The notes beneath the pieces are model-generated. The model saw only the letters and a list, made by a program, of their open reading frames with translations. It made no database searches and was not told the DNA's origin. A DNA stretch of 38,897 nucleotides from Kiloniellales bacterium. GTDB lineage: Bacteria > Pseudomonadota > Alphaproteobacteria > Kiloniellales > JAKSDN01. The stretch's first letter is position 1. Each line of letters begins with the position of its first letter. The stretch is from assembly GCA_028280455.1 (NCBI GenBank), contig JANQLT010000010.1:1-38897 (forward strand), in the 5' to 3' direction. A program made the position numbers and the translations under genes. Below are positions 29,599-37,634 of the stretch, one piece after another.

Positions 29599-31287
29599 TC
29601 AGACGATGTCGATCGCGCCGCTCAGGTCGTTGAAGCTGGTGACGCCGGCCAGGGCCGTGCCGAGACCGGCCAGGGCGATGGTGCCGCCGCTGTGGGTGAT
29701 GGTGGCGTCGCCGCCGTCGACGGCGCTGAAGCTCCAGTTGGCCGAGTCGTCGAGATCGTCGAGCTGCAGGCCGTCGAGGGTCAGGTCCTCCTCCAGGGAG
29801 TCGATGACGTCCTCGGCGAAGAGCTGGATCTTGTCCTCGGCCGGGTTGAAGTCGGCGATCAGGTCGTTGCCCTCGTTGCCGTTCGAGGGGTCGAAGCGGA
29901 ACAGGTCGGCGCCGGCGCCGCCGACCAGCAGGTCGTCGTCGTTGTCGCCGACCAGGAGGTCGAGGCCGGCGCCGCCGTTCAGCAGGTCGTCGCCGCGGCC
30001 GCCGGTCAGGCTGTTGGCGCCGTCGTCGCCGTTCTGCAAGTTGAGGGCGTCGGCGTCGAAGACCGGCGCCAGGTCGACGAAGCTCTGGCCGGCGAAGCCC
30101 AGGCCCTCGAGCTCGATGGTGCCGCCGGGATGCTCGACCGTCAGGTTGTTGCTGCCTGCGGCACCGAAGATGTCCCAGGCCGCGCTGTTGTCGAGCGCGG
30201 TCAGCAGGTCGGCGGCCGAGGCGATGTCGGAGGCATCGCCGGCCACCAGCTTGGCGAGCACCTCGGGCGTCGCCTTGGCGATGTCGGCGGCGGAGAGCGA
30301 CAGCAGGTCGACACCGAGCTCGAAGTCCTCGATGACGTCGGCGCCCTCGTCGAGGTTGCTCGGGTCGAAGACGAAGCGGTCGACCCAGCCGCCGCCGCGC
30401 AGATGGTCGTCGCCGCTGCCGCCCTCGAGGATGTCGTTGCCCCGGCCGCCGTTGAGATAGTCGTCGTCGAGGCCGCCGACCAGCAGATCGTCGCCGCGCC
30501 CGCCGTAGAGGTCGTCCTCGCCGGCGCCGCCGAGCAGCAGGTCGTCGCCCCGGCGGCCGATCAGGTGGTCGTCGCCGTCGCGGCCGTCGAGGAAGTCGTC
30601 GTCGCGCCCGCCGCGCAGCCGGTTGTCGCCTTCGTCGCCGGCCTGGGCGTTGGCGATCTCGATGGCCGGCAGCAGGTCCGCGAAGCGCAGGTCCTCGCTG
30701 AAGGCCAGGCCCTCGATGGTGATCTTGCCGCCGGGGTGCTCGACCACCACGTCGCCATCGGGCGACTCGCTGATGGCCCAGCCCGGGTCCTCGTCGAGGT
30801 CGGCGCCTTCGACCGCGCCCGGATCGCCGAAGGGCGAGGCGCTGGCGACGCCGGGGGCCGAGCGCAGCACGTCGGCCGCGTTGAGCACGATGCGGTCGCC
30901 GGCGCCCGGGTCGAGGTCCTTGATGACGTCGTGGCCCTCGTTCGGGTTCGAGGGATCGAAGACGAACTTGTCGGCGCCTCGGCCGCCCTTGAGGTGGTCG
31001 TCGTCGCTGCCGCCGATCAGCCGGTCGTCGCCGCGGCCGGCGCGCAGGTCGTCGTCGCCCTCGCCGCCGATCAGGACGTCGTCGCCGCTGCGGGCGCGGA
31101 TCAGGTCGTCGCCGGCGCCGCCCTTGATCCGGTCGTTGAAGAAGCCGCCGATGATCGTGTCGTTGCCGTCGCGGCCGTTGGTGCGGCCGCCGAAGAAGCG
31201 GACCAGGCTGTCGTCGTCGTTGCTGCCGACCAGGCGGAAGCCGAAAAAGCTGTTGAAGAAGCCGAAGAGGCCGGAGAACAGGGACAT
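29599..31287 (-). CDS. Three-module RTX calcium-binding protein
   Basis: A 562-residue, very acidic protein with no Sec signal. It contains three blocks of GGxGxDxLxGG-type nonapeptides (for example RIKGGAGDDLIRARSGDD, LLLGGAGEDDLYGGRGDD, LTGGRGDDLLNGGAGLD). Each block is followed by a similar non-repeat unit with FDPSN-x-EG-x-D-x-I and, about 60-75 residues on, a Trp and a VEHPGG-type strand. RTX blocks fold into calcium-dependent beta-rolls and mark type I secretion substrates. No enzyme domain is visible. ATG 31287 has a strong AGGAGG site 9 nt upstream. It is divergent from the DUF6502 gene across a perfect palindrome. Confidence 0.88.
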   Translation of the reverse strand: MSLFSGLFGFFNSFFGFRLVGSNDDDSLVRFFGGRTNGRDGNDTIIGGFFNDRIKGGAGDDLIRARSGDDVLIGGEGDDDLRAGRGDDRLIGGSDDDHLKGGRGADKFVFDPSNPNEGHDVIKDLDPGAGDRIVLNAADVLRSAPGVASASPFGDPGAVEGADLDEDPGWAISESPDGDVVVEHPGGKITIEGLAFSEDLRFADLLPAIEIANAQAGDEGDNRLRGGRDDDFLDGRDGDDHLIGRRGDDLLLGGAGEDDLYGGRGDDLLVGGLDDDYLNGGRGNDILEGGSGDDHLRGGGWVDRFVFDPSNLDEGADVIEDFELGVDLLSLSAADIAKATPEVLAKLVAGDASDIASAADLLTALDNSAAWDIFGAAGSNNLTVEHPGGTIELEGLGFAGQSFVDLAPVFDADALNLQNGDDGANSLTGGRGDDLLNGGAGLDLLVGDNDDDLLVGGAGADLFRFDPSNGNEGNDLIADFNPAEDKIQLFAEDVIDSLEEDLTLDGLQLDDLDDSANWSFSAVDGGDATITHSGGTIALAGLGTALAGVTSFNDLSGAIDIV

Positions 31288-31339
31288 GGGCGGTTTCCTC
31301 CTTTGCGGGTGGCCGGGCCGGCGGGCCGGGCTGTCGACG

Positions 31340-31382
31340 ATCTCAGGAATAAATGGGAAATTTTCCCATTTATTCCTGAGAT
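31340..31382. promoter_or_regulatory. Perfect 43-nt AT-rich palindrome between divergent genes
   Basis: Two 21-bp arms (each containing CTCAGGAATAAATGGGAAA) are exact reverse complements around a single central T. It lies 53 bp from the RTX start and 76 bp from the DUF6502 start. Arm GC content is 7 of 21, against a strongly GC-rich genome. TTTCCCATT recurs at 31431-31439 just before the DUF6502 gene, followed after a short gap by TATTTCAGG, like a split half-site. It is most likely an operator or cruciform control element for both genes. Confidence 0.75.
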
Positions 31383-31457
31383 GATATCGGCCATGACTGC
31401 GACGGGGTCAAGCCGGAAATTGTGGTATTTTTTCCCATTGCAAATTATTTCAGGGAC

Positions 31458-32327
31458 ATGACAGAGCCGAGCGACAGGGACGGGGAGGGCATCGGGCCGG
31501 CGCTGAAGTGGCTTCTGCGGCCGCTGGTCAAGGTGCTGATCGCCAAGGGCATCACCGCCCCGGCGCTCTACGCGATGCTGAAGGAGCTCTATGTCCAGGT
31601 CGCGCGGGAGTTCTTCCGGCTCGACGGCAAGCCGCCGACGGACAGCCGGGTCAGCGTCCTGACCGGCGTGCACCGCAAGGACGTGCGCGCCCTGCGCCAG
31701 CGCCCGGGCCTCACCGAGACGGCGCTCGACCGGCAGGTGACGGTGATGACCACGGTGGTCGGCCGCTGGCTCGCCGACCCGCAGGCCTGCGGCCCGGACG
31801 GCCGGCCGAAGCCCCTGCCGCGCCAGGCCAAGGAGGGCTTCTCCTTCGAGGCCCTGGTCGAGTCGGTGAACACCGACGTGCGGCCGCGCACGGTGCTCGA
31901 CGAGCTCGTCCGGCGCGGCGTCGTCACCCTGGACGAAGAGGGCGACTCGGTGAGCTTGCGCGCCGAGGCGCTGCTACCGCGCGGCGCCGACGACGAGCGA
32001 TTCCATTTCCTCGCCCGCAACGCCGGCGATCACCTGACCGCGGCGGTCGAGAACATTCTGACCGAGGAGGGGCCGGCACCCTTCCTGGAGCGCGCGGTCT
32101 TCTACAACAACCTGCGCGCGGAGTCGGTCGACGAGATCGAGGCGCGGGCGCGCGTGCTGGCCGGCGAAGCGCTGAACGAGCTCAACAAGCTCGGCTTCGC
32201 CCGCCAGGCGGCGGACGGCAAGGAAGCGTCGCGCGGCGAGGGAGAGCGCGCCGGCGAGCGCTTTCGCTTCGGCGTCTATCTCTACCGCGAGGACGAGGAC
32301 GCGACGGACCCTGAGGACAAGGGCTGA
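31458..32327 (+). CDS. DUF6502 family protein, possible DNA-binding regulator
   Basis: A 289-residue soluble protein that I recognise as the DUF6502 family. The N-terminal about 80 residues (LLRPLVKVLIAKGITAPALY through SRVSVLTGVHRKDVRALRQR) look like a helix-turn-helix-type region. The middle contains a winged-helix-like stretch (LVESVNTDVRPRTVLDELVR and GVVTLDEEGDSVSL). ATG 31458 is chosen over the in-frame start at 31422, which lies among AT-rich promoter-like sequence. The next gene, a DUF5666 lipoprotein, follows after 19 nt. A regulatory role is inferred from the helix-turn-helix-like segments and the adjacent palindrome. Confidence 0.7.
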   Translation: MTEPSDRDGEGIGPALKWLLRPLVKVLIAKGITAPALYAMLKELYVQVAREFFRLDGKPPTDSRVSVLTGVHRKDVRALRQRPGLTETALDRQVTVMTTVVGRWLADPQACGPDGRPKPLPRQAKEGFSFEALVESVNTDVRPRTVLDELVRRGVVTLDEEGDSVSLRAEALLPRGADDERFHFLARNAGDHLTAAVENILTEEGPAPFLERAVFYNNLRAESVDEIEARARVLAGEALNELNKLGFARQAADGKEASRGEGERAGERFRFGVYLYREDEDATDPEDKG

Positions 32328-32346
32328 GCCTGGGAGAGGCGCGAGG

Positions 32347-33372
32347 ATGGCAAAGACGATCGGACGGCGTGGGGTCCTGACCGGCATCGGCCTCGGTGCC
32401 TTGAGCGCCTGTGCGCCGCTGCAATACCCGCCGCGCGGCGGCCAGCTCGCCGGCGACGAGCGGAGCCAGAGCGACCGGCCCTCGGAGGGCGGCGTCGGCG
32501 GCACCGGCATCGTCGGCCTGCTCTACAGCGCCAACGACCTCTCGGTGAACGGCCTGCGCCTCGAGGCGGCCGGTGACCTGGCCGTTGAGGCCCTGCTCGG
32601 CCCGCGGCGGATCGAAGACCTGGCCTTCGGCCATGCCCTGACCGTCGAGGCGGCCGCGGCCTCCGGCGGCCGACTGCTGGCCCGCTCGATCGCCGTGACC
32701 TATCCGCTGATCGGCAGCGTCGAGGCCCTGACCGACACAGGCTTCCGCTGCCTCGGCGTCGAAGTGACGGTCGAGGCGGGGGCGCCCCTGGTCGACGGCG
32801 CCGGCCGGGCCCTGTCGCTGGCGCCGGGTCAGCGGGTCGCGGTCTCCGGGCTCTGGCGCGGCGACGGCGTCGTCGCCTCGCGCGTCGAGCTGCTGGGGCC
32901 GGCTACGCCGCTCGACGTCGCCGCCGGCACGGTCAAGGCGGCGGGCGAGGCGGGCGGGCTGCGGGTCGGCGGCGTCGCGCTGACCATCCCCGAGAGCATG
33001 ACGCCGCCGCCACTCGGCGGCTTCGCCACGGTCATCGGCCGGCGCGTCGGCGCGCGGCTGGTCGCCGGGCGCCTCGAGGTCGGCCGCTTCCGGGGCCGCG
33101 CCGGTCCCCTGCAGCGGCTCTCGATCGAGGGCTATCTGGAGCCGGTCGAGGCCGCCCCCGGCTACACCGTCTCCGGTCTCGGCCACAGCTTCGATCCCGA
33201 CGCCAAGCTCGCGGCACTGGCCGGCGAGCGCACGCTCTTCGTCGGCCGTTACGACGGCAGCTTCGTGGTGCAGCACGGCCTGCCGCTGCCCGGCGACCTG
33301 CGGGCCCGGCGCACGCTGCTCGCCGGCCTCGCCGACGGCTTCGCGCCCCCGGACGCGCAGTCGACGCGCTGA
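32347..33372 (+). CDS. DUF5666 domain lipoprotein
   Basis: A 341-residue exported protein. The N-terminus GRRGVLTGIGLGALSACAPL has a twin-arginine-like start and a lipobox (LSAC), so the mature protein should be lipid-anchored at Cys22. The rest consists of repeated all-beta units (for example GQRVAVSGLWRGDGVVASRV and GVALTIPESMTPPPLGGFAT), typical of DUF5666 OB-like domains, of which about three to four can be made out. No enzymatic residues are recognisable. It is 19 nt downstream of the DUF6502 gene and probably co-transcribed. ATG 32347 follows a GGAGAGG site. Confidence 0.78.
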   Translation: MAKTIGRRGVLTGIGLGALSACAPLQYPPRGGQLAGDERSQSDRPSEGGVGGTGIVGLLYSANDLSVNGLRLEAAGDLAVEALLGPRRIEDLAFGHALTVEAAAASGGRLLARSIAVTYPLIGSVEALTDTGFRCLGVEVTVEAGAPLVDGAGRALSLAPGQRVAVSGLWRGDGVVASRVELLGPATPLDVAAGTVKAAGEAGGLRVGGVALTIPESMTPPPLGGFATVIGRRVGARLVAGRLEVGRFRGRAGPLQRLSIEGYLEPVEAAPGYTVSGLGHSFDPDAKLAALAGERTLFVGRYDGSFVVQHGLPLPGDLRARRTLLAGLADGFAPPDAQSTR

Positions 33373-33390
33373 TCGCAAGGAGACGGAAAG

Positions 33391-33846
33391 GTGAGCGAGA
33401 TCGACTACGGCCGGCCGCCGCGGGGCGGCTGGGCCAAGCTGGTGAGCGAGCTTTACGTCACGGACATCGAGCGAAGCCGCGCCTTCTGGCAGGGCTTGCT
33501 CGGCTTCACGGTCGCCTATCAGCGGCCCGAGGAGAAGTTCGTCTACCTGGAGCATGCCGAGGGCGCGCAGCTCATGCTCTGCCAGCGCGACGGCAGCTTC
33601 GAGACCGGTGCCATGGAGCCGCCTTACGGCCGCGGCGTCATGCTCCAGCTCTATCTCTCGTCGATCGGCGAGATCGAGGCCCGCCTCGAGGCCGCCGGCT
33701 GGCCGCTCTATGGCGGCCCGCGGGAGATCTGGCGCCGCTGGGGCGACCGCGAAGGCGGCAAGCGCGAGATCTTCGTCCAGGACCCGGACGGCTACCTGGT
33801 GATGCTGGCCGAAGACCTCGGCGAGCGGCCTATCTCGGCAGGGTGA
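33391..33846 (+). CDS. VOC superfamily protein (bleomycin-resistance-like)
   Basis: A 151-residue vicinal-oxygen-chelate protein with two beta-alpha-beta-beta-beta units. The first is KLVSELYVTDIERSRAFWQG and LGFTVAYQRPEEKFVYLEHA. The second is GVMLQLYLSSIGEIEARLEA, ending in IFVQDPDGYLVMLAED. It most resembles BRP/BLMA-type binding proteins, which sequester compounds such as bleomycin, but VOC members also include dioxygenases and isomerases. The substrate cannot be read from sequence. GTG 33391 has AAGGAG 9 nt upstream and lies 18 nt after the DUF5666 gene. Confidence 0.85.
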   Translation: MSEIDYGRPPRGGWAKLVSELYVTDIERSRAFWQGLLGFTVAYQRPEEKFVYLEHAEGAQLMLCQRDGSFETGAMEPPYGRGVMLQLYLSSIGEIEARLEAAGWPLYGGPREIWRRWGDREGGKREIFVQDPDGYLVMLAEDLGERPISAG

Positions 33847-33862
33847 CGGCTCGCGAAGGTGC

Positions 33863-34783
33863 TCAGTACTTCTCCGGGACGTAGAGCTCCTTCGGCAGGA
33901 CCTTGCGCTCGTATTCCGGGTTGAAGACCCGCTCCGGAAGGTGGACCGGGTCGTTCGGCACCTCCTCGTAGGGCACCTGCGTCAGCAGGTGGTCGATGCA
34001 GTTGAGCCGGGCGCGCTTCTTGTCATTGCCCTCGACGATGAACCAGGGCGCCTCGGGGATGTTGGTGCGCTCCAGCATCTCCTCCTTGACCTTGGTGTAG
34101 ATCTCCCAGCGCACCCGGGACTCCAGGTCCATGGGGCTCAGCTTCCACTGCTTGATCGGGTCGTGGACCCGCATCAGGAAGCGGAGCTGCTGCTCCTGGT
34201 CGGTGATCGAGAACCAGTACTTGATGAGCTTGATGCCGGAGCGCACCAGCATGCGCTCGAACGCCGGCACGTCGTTGAAGAAGGCCTCGACCTGGTCGTC
34301 GGTGGCGAAGCCCATGACCCGCTCGACGCCGGCGCGGTTGTACCAGGAGCGGTCGAACAGGACCATCTCGCCCCGGGTCGGCAGGTGCGGAACGTAGCGT
34401 TGGAAGTACCACTGGCCCTTCTCGCGCTCGGTCGGCGCGGGCAGCGCGACGACGCGGCAGACCCGCGGGTTGAGGCGCTGGGTCAGGCGCTTGATGACGC
34501 CGCCCTTGCCGGCCGCGTCGCGACCCTCGAAGACCACGACCAGCTTGTAGCCGGTATCCACCACCCAGTCCTGCAGCTTGACCAGCTCGGCCTGCAGGCG
34601 GAACAGCTCGTGGAAGTAGACCCGGCGGCCGAGCGTCGACTTGTGCCCGAAGTCGGAGATCTGGCGCAGCTCGGCGCTGACCCGCTCGTCGTCGATCTCC
34701 ATCTCGAGCTCTTCGTCGAAGCTGTCCTCCAGCTCCGCCTCGACCCAGCTCTTGTCTTCCTTGTCCTGCGGTCCGGTCGTCAT
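33863..34783 (-). CDS. ppk2: Polyphosphate kinase 2
   Basis: A 306-residue PPK2-family kinase that uses polyphosphate to phosphorylate nucleoside diphosphates (or the reverse). Walker A is GRDAAGKGG (87-95). The Walker B/lid region is MVLFDRSWYNRAGVERVMG (140-158). VVALPAPTEREKGQWYFQRY and the C-terminal IEGNDK-like VEGNDKKRARLNCIDHLL are typical. A single PPK2 domain with a charged N-terminal extension of about 50 residues suggests class I. ATG 34783 has GGGAG 7 nt upstream. The upstream gap contains an AT-rich stretch near 34845-34862 that may hold its promoter. Confidence 0.94.
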   Translation of the reverse strand: MTTGPQDKEDKSWVEAELEDSFDEELEMEIDDERVSAELRQISDFGHKSTLGRRVYFHELFRLQAELVKLQDWVVDTGYKLVVVFEGRDAAGKGGVIKRLTQRLNPRVCRVVALPAPTEREKGQWYFQRYVPHLPTRGEMVLFDRSWYNRAGVERVMGFATDDQVEAFFNDVPAFERMLVRSGIKLIKYWFSITDQEQQLRFLMRVHDPIKQWKLSPMDLESRVRWEIYTKVKEEMLERTNIPEAPWFIVEGNDKKRARLNCIDHLLTQVPYEEVPNDPVHLPERVFNPEYERKVLPKELYVPEKY

Positions 34784-34928
34784 GCTGCGCTCCCGCGTCT
34801 CCTGCCTGCTACCCTGATAGCCCATCGGGCCGAGCCGGGGAGAGTATACATAGGAAAAATGACAGGTGCCGGCCGTGGCACGACGGGCCGGTTTGGACAT
34901 CGTGCCGGCACGCGGCGCCTTTCCCATC

Positions 34929-35045
34929 GTCATCCTCGGGCGGAGCGAAGCCGAGACGCGGGGATCCATCGATGGGCCTGGCGCCTAGCCGCTCCATGGA
35001 TGCTCGGGTCGGCGCGCCGCTGCGCGGCGCTTGCCCGAGCATGAC
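34929..35045. repeat. 117-bp imperfect inverted repeat, REP-like
   Basis: The outer arms GTCATCCTCGGGC and GCCCGAGCATGAC pair with one mismatch, and inner ATCCAT/ATGGAT pairs follow. It resembles the GTCA...CTCGGG repeats at 18320-18402. It occupies the gap between ppk2 and the gene ending at 35071. I see no coding potential in 34784-35070 apart from the ppk2 promoter region. Confidence 0.65.
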
Positions 35046-35070
35046 AACAAGCTGGGTAGAGGTGCGGGAC

Positions 35071-35466
35071 CTAGGAGGCGCGCGCCGCCTCGGGCATCAG
35101 GAAGACCTCGCGGGCCAGGTCCGAGCCCAGCCGCTCCGGCGGGTACCAGCGCTCCAGCAGCGCCTTCGACAGCAGGTCCGGGTTGGCGGCGATGAAGGCC
35201 TCGACGTCCGCGTGCGCCGTCGTCGCCATGCGCTCGGCGATCAGGCTCATGAAGGCGAGGGTGACGGTGGTGTTGAACTTGCGCGGCTCGCCGGCCTTGG
35301 CCGCGAGCGCCCGAATGCCCTCGCCGTAGCGGGCCGCGGCCTCGATGAAGTCGTGGCGGCGCAGCATCTCGTAGGCGACGGCGACGTGCTCGCGGTGGCG
35401 GAAGGCAGCCGTATCGAGGCTGCGCGCCTCGAATCCGCGGAGCAAGCTCTCGGCCCGGCCGGTCAC
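35071..35466 (-). CDS. Conserved hypothetical protein downstream of RHH-like gene
   Basis: A 131-residue helical, soluble protein that I do not recognise. It contains FRHREHVAVAYEMLRRHDFI and KFNTTVTLAFMSLIAERMAT, followed by LLSKALLERWYPPERLGSDL near the C-terminus. It starts at GTG 35466, overlapping the stop of the ribbon-helix-helix-like gene (GTGA), so translation is coupled. Cofactor sites and membrane segments are absent. The two-gene layout resembles small regulator-effector modules, but no toxin family is evident. Confidence 0.7.
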   Translation of the reverse strand: MTGRAESLLRGFEARSLDTAAFRHREHVAVAYEMLRRHDFIEAAARYGEGIRALAAKAGEPRKFNTTVTLAFMSLIAERMATTAHADVEAFIAANPDLLSKALLERWYPPERLGSDLAREVFLMPEAARAS

Positions 35467-35720
35467 GGCTTGGCCCCCGTCTCGCGCAGCTTGTGGCTGT
35501 CGGCGGCCTTGAGGTCCAGGTCGTAGACCGATTTGAGCTGCTCGATCTTCCTCAAGGTCTCCTTGGAGAAGGGCGGCTTGTTCTCGAAGGCATGCAGTGC
35601 CAGGCCTTCGAGCAGGTCGCCCAGGGTCAGATCGAGATGCTCGGCCAGCCCCTTGAGGACCTTCAGCAGCCGTTTCTCGACCCGCACGCCGGTCTGCACG
35701 CGTTCTATCGTCTTGGCCAT
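35463..35720 (-). CDS. Small ribbon-helix-helix-like DNA-binding protein
   Basis: An 85-residue basic protein. Residues about 9-45 (QTGVRVEKRLLKVLKGLAEH, then LDLTLGDLLEGLALHAF) have the pattern of a beta-strand followed by two helices, as in ribbon-helix-helix (CopG/Arc) proteins. The C-terminal part is charged. ATG 35720 is almost directly at the predicted transcription start of a sigma-70-like promoter whose spacer holds two tandem 8-bp repeats, which suggests autorepression. It overlaps the next gene by 4 nt. The fold is inferred from pattern, not a confirmed family match. Confidence 0.72.
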   Translation of the reverse strand: MAKTIERVQTGVRVEKRLLKVLKGLAEHLDLTLGDLLEGLALHAFENKPPFSKETLRKIEQLKSVYDLDLKAADSHKLRETGAKP

Positions 35721-35725
35721 GCCTC

Positions 35726-35755
35726 TATATATGTACCAATGTACCAAACCGTCAA
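35726..35755 (-). promoter_or_regulatory. Sigma-70-like promoter with tandem operator, probably leaderless
   Basis: On the minus strand TTGACG (35755-35750), an 18-bp spacer and TATATA (35731-35726) form a promoter. Transcription would start at or next to the A of ATG 35720. The spacer contains two direct copies of TTGGTACA (35747-35732 on the minus strand). Tandem short direct repeats between -35 and -10 are typical of ribbon-helix-helix repressor sites. The GAGG just before the ATG is too close to work as a normal ribosome site. Confidence 0.6.
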
Positions 35756-35825
35756 GAGCGGGCCGCCTTCCGCCTGGACATCGCCGCCGCCGCCCGCCTG
35801 AATCGGGCCGGGGAGGGGCATAGCC

Positions 35826-37451
35826 ATGGCCGCTGCGATGGCGCGCAAGGATCTCGGCAGCTTCGACTACGTCATCGTCGGCGCGGGCAGCGCCGGCTGC
35901 GTGTTGGCCAATCGGCTCTCGGCCGACCCGAAGGTCTCCGTGCTGCTGCTCGAGGCCGGCGGCAGGGACAGCTACATCTGGATCCACATCCCGGTCGGCT
36001 ACCTCTTCACCATGGGCAACCCGCGCACCGACTGGTGCTTCAGGACCGAGTCGGAGCCGGGCTTGAACGGCCGCGCCCTGGGCTATCCGCGCGGCAAGGT
36101 GCTGGGCGGCTGCTCGGCGATCAACGGCATGATCTACATGCGCGGCCAGGCCCGCGACTACGACCAGTGGCGCCAGCTCGGCAACCTCGGCTGGGCCTGG
36201 GACGACGTGCTGCCCTACTTCAAGCGCTCCGAGGACAACGTGCGCGGCGCGGATGCCGAGCACGGCAGCGGCGGCGAGTGGCGGGTCGAGGAGATGCGGC
36301 TGTCCTGGGAGATCCTCGACGGCTTCATCGCCGCCGCCGAGGAGGCCGGCATCCCGCGCAGCGACGACTTCAACCGCGGCGACAACGAAGGCGTCGGCTA
36401 TTTCCAGGTCAACCAGCGCCGCGGCGTGCGCTGGACCACGGCCAAGGGCTTCCTGCGCCCGGTCCGGGACCGTCCGAACCTGACGGTCCTGACAGAGGCC
36501 GAGGTCGAGCGGGTCACGCTGGCGGCGGGCCGCGTCGAGGGTCTCGAGCTGCGCCACAAGGGCGCGCCCGCCAAGGTCGCCGCGGCGGGGGAGGTGATCC
36601 TGGCGGCCGGCGCGGTGGCCTCGCCGGTGATCCTGCAGCGCTCGGGCATCGGGCCCGGCGCCCTGCTGCAGGAGCACGGCATCGCGGTCCGGCACGCGCT
36701 GCCGGGGGTCGGCGAGAACCTGCAGGATCACCTGCAGATCCGCACGGTCTTCAAGGTCAAGAACACGCGGACCCTGAACCGGCGCGCCAACAGCCTGCTC
36801 GGCCGGGTCGGCATGGGCCTGGCGTACGTCCTCTTCAAGCGCGGGCCGCTGACCATGGCGCCGAGCCAGCTCGGCTGCTTCGCCAAGTCCGACCCGAGCC
36901 GCGAGACGCCGAACCTGGAGTACCACGTGCAGCCCTTGAGCTGCGACAAGCTGGGCGAGCCGCTGCATCCCTTCGAGGCCTTCACCGCCTCGGTCTGCAA
37001 CCTGCGCCCGGAGAGCCGCGGCTTCATCCGCCTGCGCGGCCCCGACCCGGCGGCGGCGCCGATCATCAAGCCGAACTACCTGCAGGCCGAAGCGGACCGC
37101 CTGGTCGCCGCCGAGGCCGTGCGGCTGACCCGGCGGATCTGCGCGGCCCGGGCGCTGGCCCGCTTCGAGCCGGAGGAGTTCCTGCCGGGCCCCGCCGTGC
37201 AGTCGGACGAGGATCTCGCCAAGGCGGCCGGCGACATCGGCACGACGATCTTCCACCCCGTGGGCACCTGCAAGATGGGCGCGGACGAGGGCGCGGTGGT
37301 CGACGAGCGCCTGCGCCTGCGCGGCCTCGGCGGCCTGCGCGTGGTCGACGCCTCGATCATGCCGACCATCACCTCCGGCAACACCAACGCGCCGGTGATC
37401 ATGATCGCCGAGAAGGCCGCGGACATGATCCGCGATGACCGGAGGGGCTAG
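35826..37451 (+). CDS. GMC-family FAD oxidoreductase (choline dehydrogenase-like)
   Basis: A 541-residue glucose-methanol-choline oxidoreductase. The N-terminal ADP-binding motif is DYVIVGAGSAGCVLANRL, and LLLEAGG follows. The family signature appears as YPRGKVLGGCSAINGMIYMRG. The C-terminal active site has FHPVGTCKMG (catalytic His) and SGNTNAPVIMIAEKAADMI. It oxidises a primary alcohol to an aldehyde. Many environmental GMC enzymes annotated as choline dehydrogenase act on other alcohols, so the substrate is open. ATG 35826 follows GGGAGGGG. It is divergent from the RHH-like gene and not linked to the betaine-like locus 25 kb away. Confidence 0.93.
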   Translation: MAAAMARKDLGSFDYVIVGAGSAGCVLANRLSADPKVSVLLLEAGGRDSYIWIHIPVGYLFTMGNPRTDWCFRTESEPGLNGRALGYPRGKVLGGCSAINGMIYMRGQARDYDQWRQLGNLGWAWDDVLPYFKRSEDNVRGADAEHGSGGEWRVEEMRLSWEILDGFIAAAEEAGIPRSDDFNRGDNEGVGYFQVNQRRGVRWTTAKGFLRPVRDRPNLTVLTEAEVERVTLAAGRVEGLELRHKGAPAKVAAAGEVILAAGAVASPVILQRSGIGPGALLQEHGIAVRHALPGVGENLQDHLQIRTVFKVKNTRTLNRRANSLLGRVGMGLAYVLFKRGPLTMAPSQLGCFAKSDPSRETPNLEYHVQPLSCDKLGEPLHPFEAFTASVCNLRPESRGFIRLRGPDPAAAPIIKPNYLQAEADRLVAAEAVRLTRRICAARALARFEPEEFLPGPAVQSDEDLAKAAGDIGTTIFHPVGTCKMGADEGAVVDERLRLRGLGGLRVVDASIMPTITSGNTNAPVIMIAEKAADMIRDDRRG

Positions 37452-37517
37452 GGCGCGCGCGACCGCGCGTCCGCAGCGAAGCGAGGAAAAGCCCGCGTGG
37501 CGCCTGAACGCCACACG

Positions 37518-37546
37518 GCCTGCGATGAGTTCCACTCATCGCAGGC
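37518..37546 (+). terminator. Strong hairpin after the GMC oxidoreductase gene
   Basis: GCCTGCGATGAGT, a 3-nt TCC loop, and ACTCATCGCAGGC form a perfect 13-bp stem, 67 nt past the oxidoreductase stop. A second small hairpin (GTGGCG with CGCCAC) lies just before it. No T-tract follows, so termination efficiency is uncertain. Confidence 0.5.
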
Positions 37547-37589
37547 TGGTACAAGGGAGGCCCAAGAGATTTATACGTTCCTTACCTTG

Positions 37590-37619
37590 ATTTATGTGAA
37601 TTACATAAATCTGTATAAT
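37590..37619 (+). promoter_or_regulatory. AT-rich palindromic operator with consensus -10 box
   Basis: ATTTATGT-gaatt-ACATAAAT (37590-37610) is a perfect 8-bp inverted repeat. TATAAT follows 3 bp later (37614-37619). The palindrome covers the spacer and -35 region of that promoter. A start near 37626 would serve the small ORF at 37635 and the esterase gene. The local AT-richness is unusual for this genome. Confidence 0.6.
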
Positions 37620-37634
37620 TTCCCTATAACCGAT

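Noticed and set aside
35071..35720. A toxin-antitoxin system
   Set aside because: The first gene looks like a ribbon-helix-helix regulator, but the second matches no toxin family I know. I kept it as an unknown coupled pair.
37497..37634. N-terminal extension of the small ORF before the esterase
   Set aside because: It would translate through a perfect hairpin and an AT-rich operator/promoter, and the added residues look non-coding.
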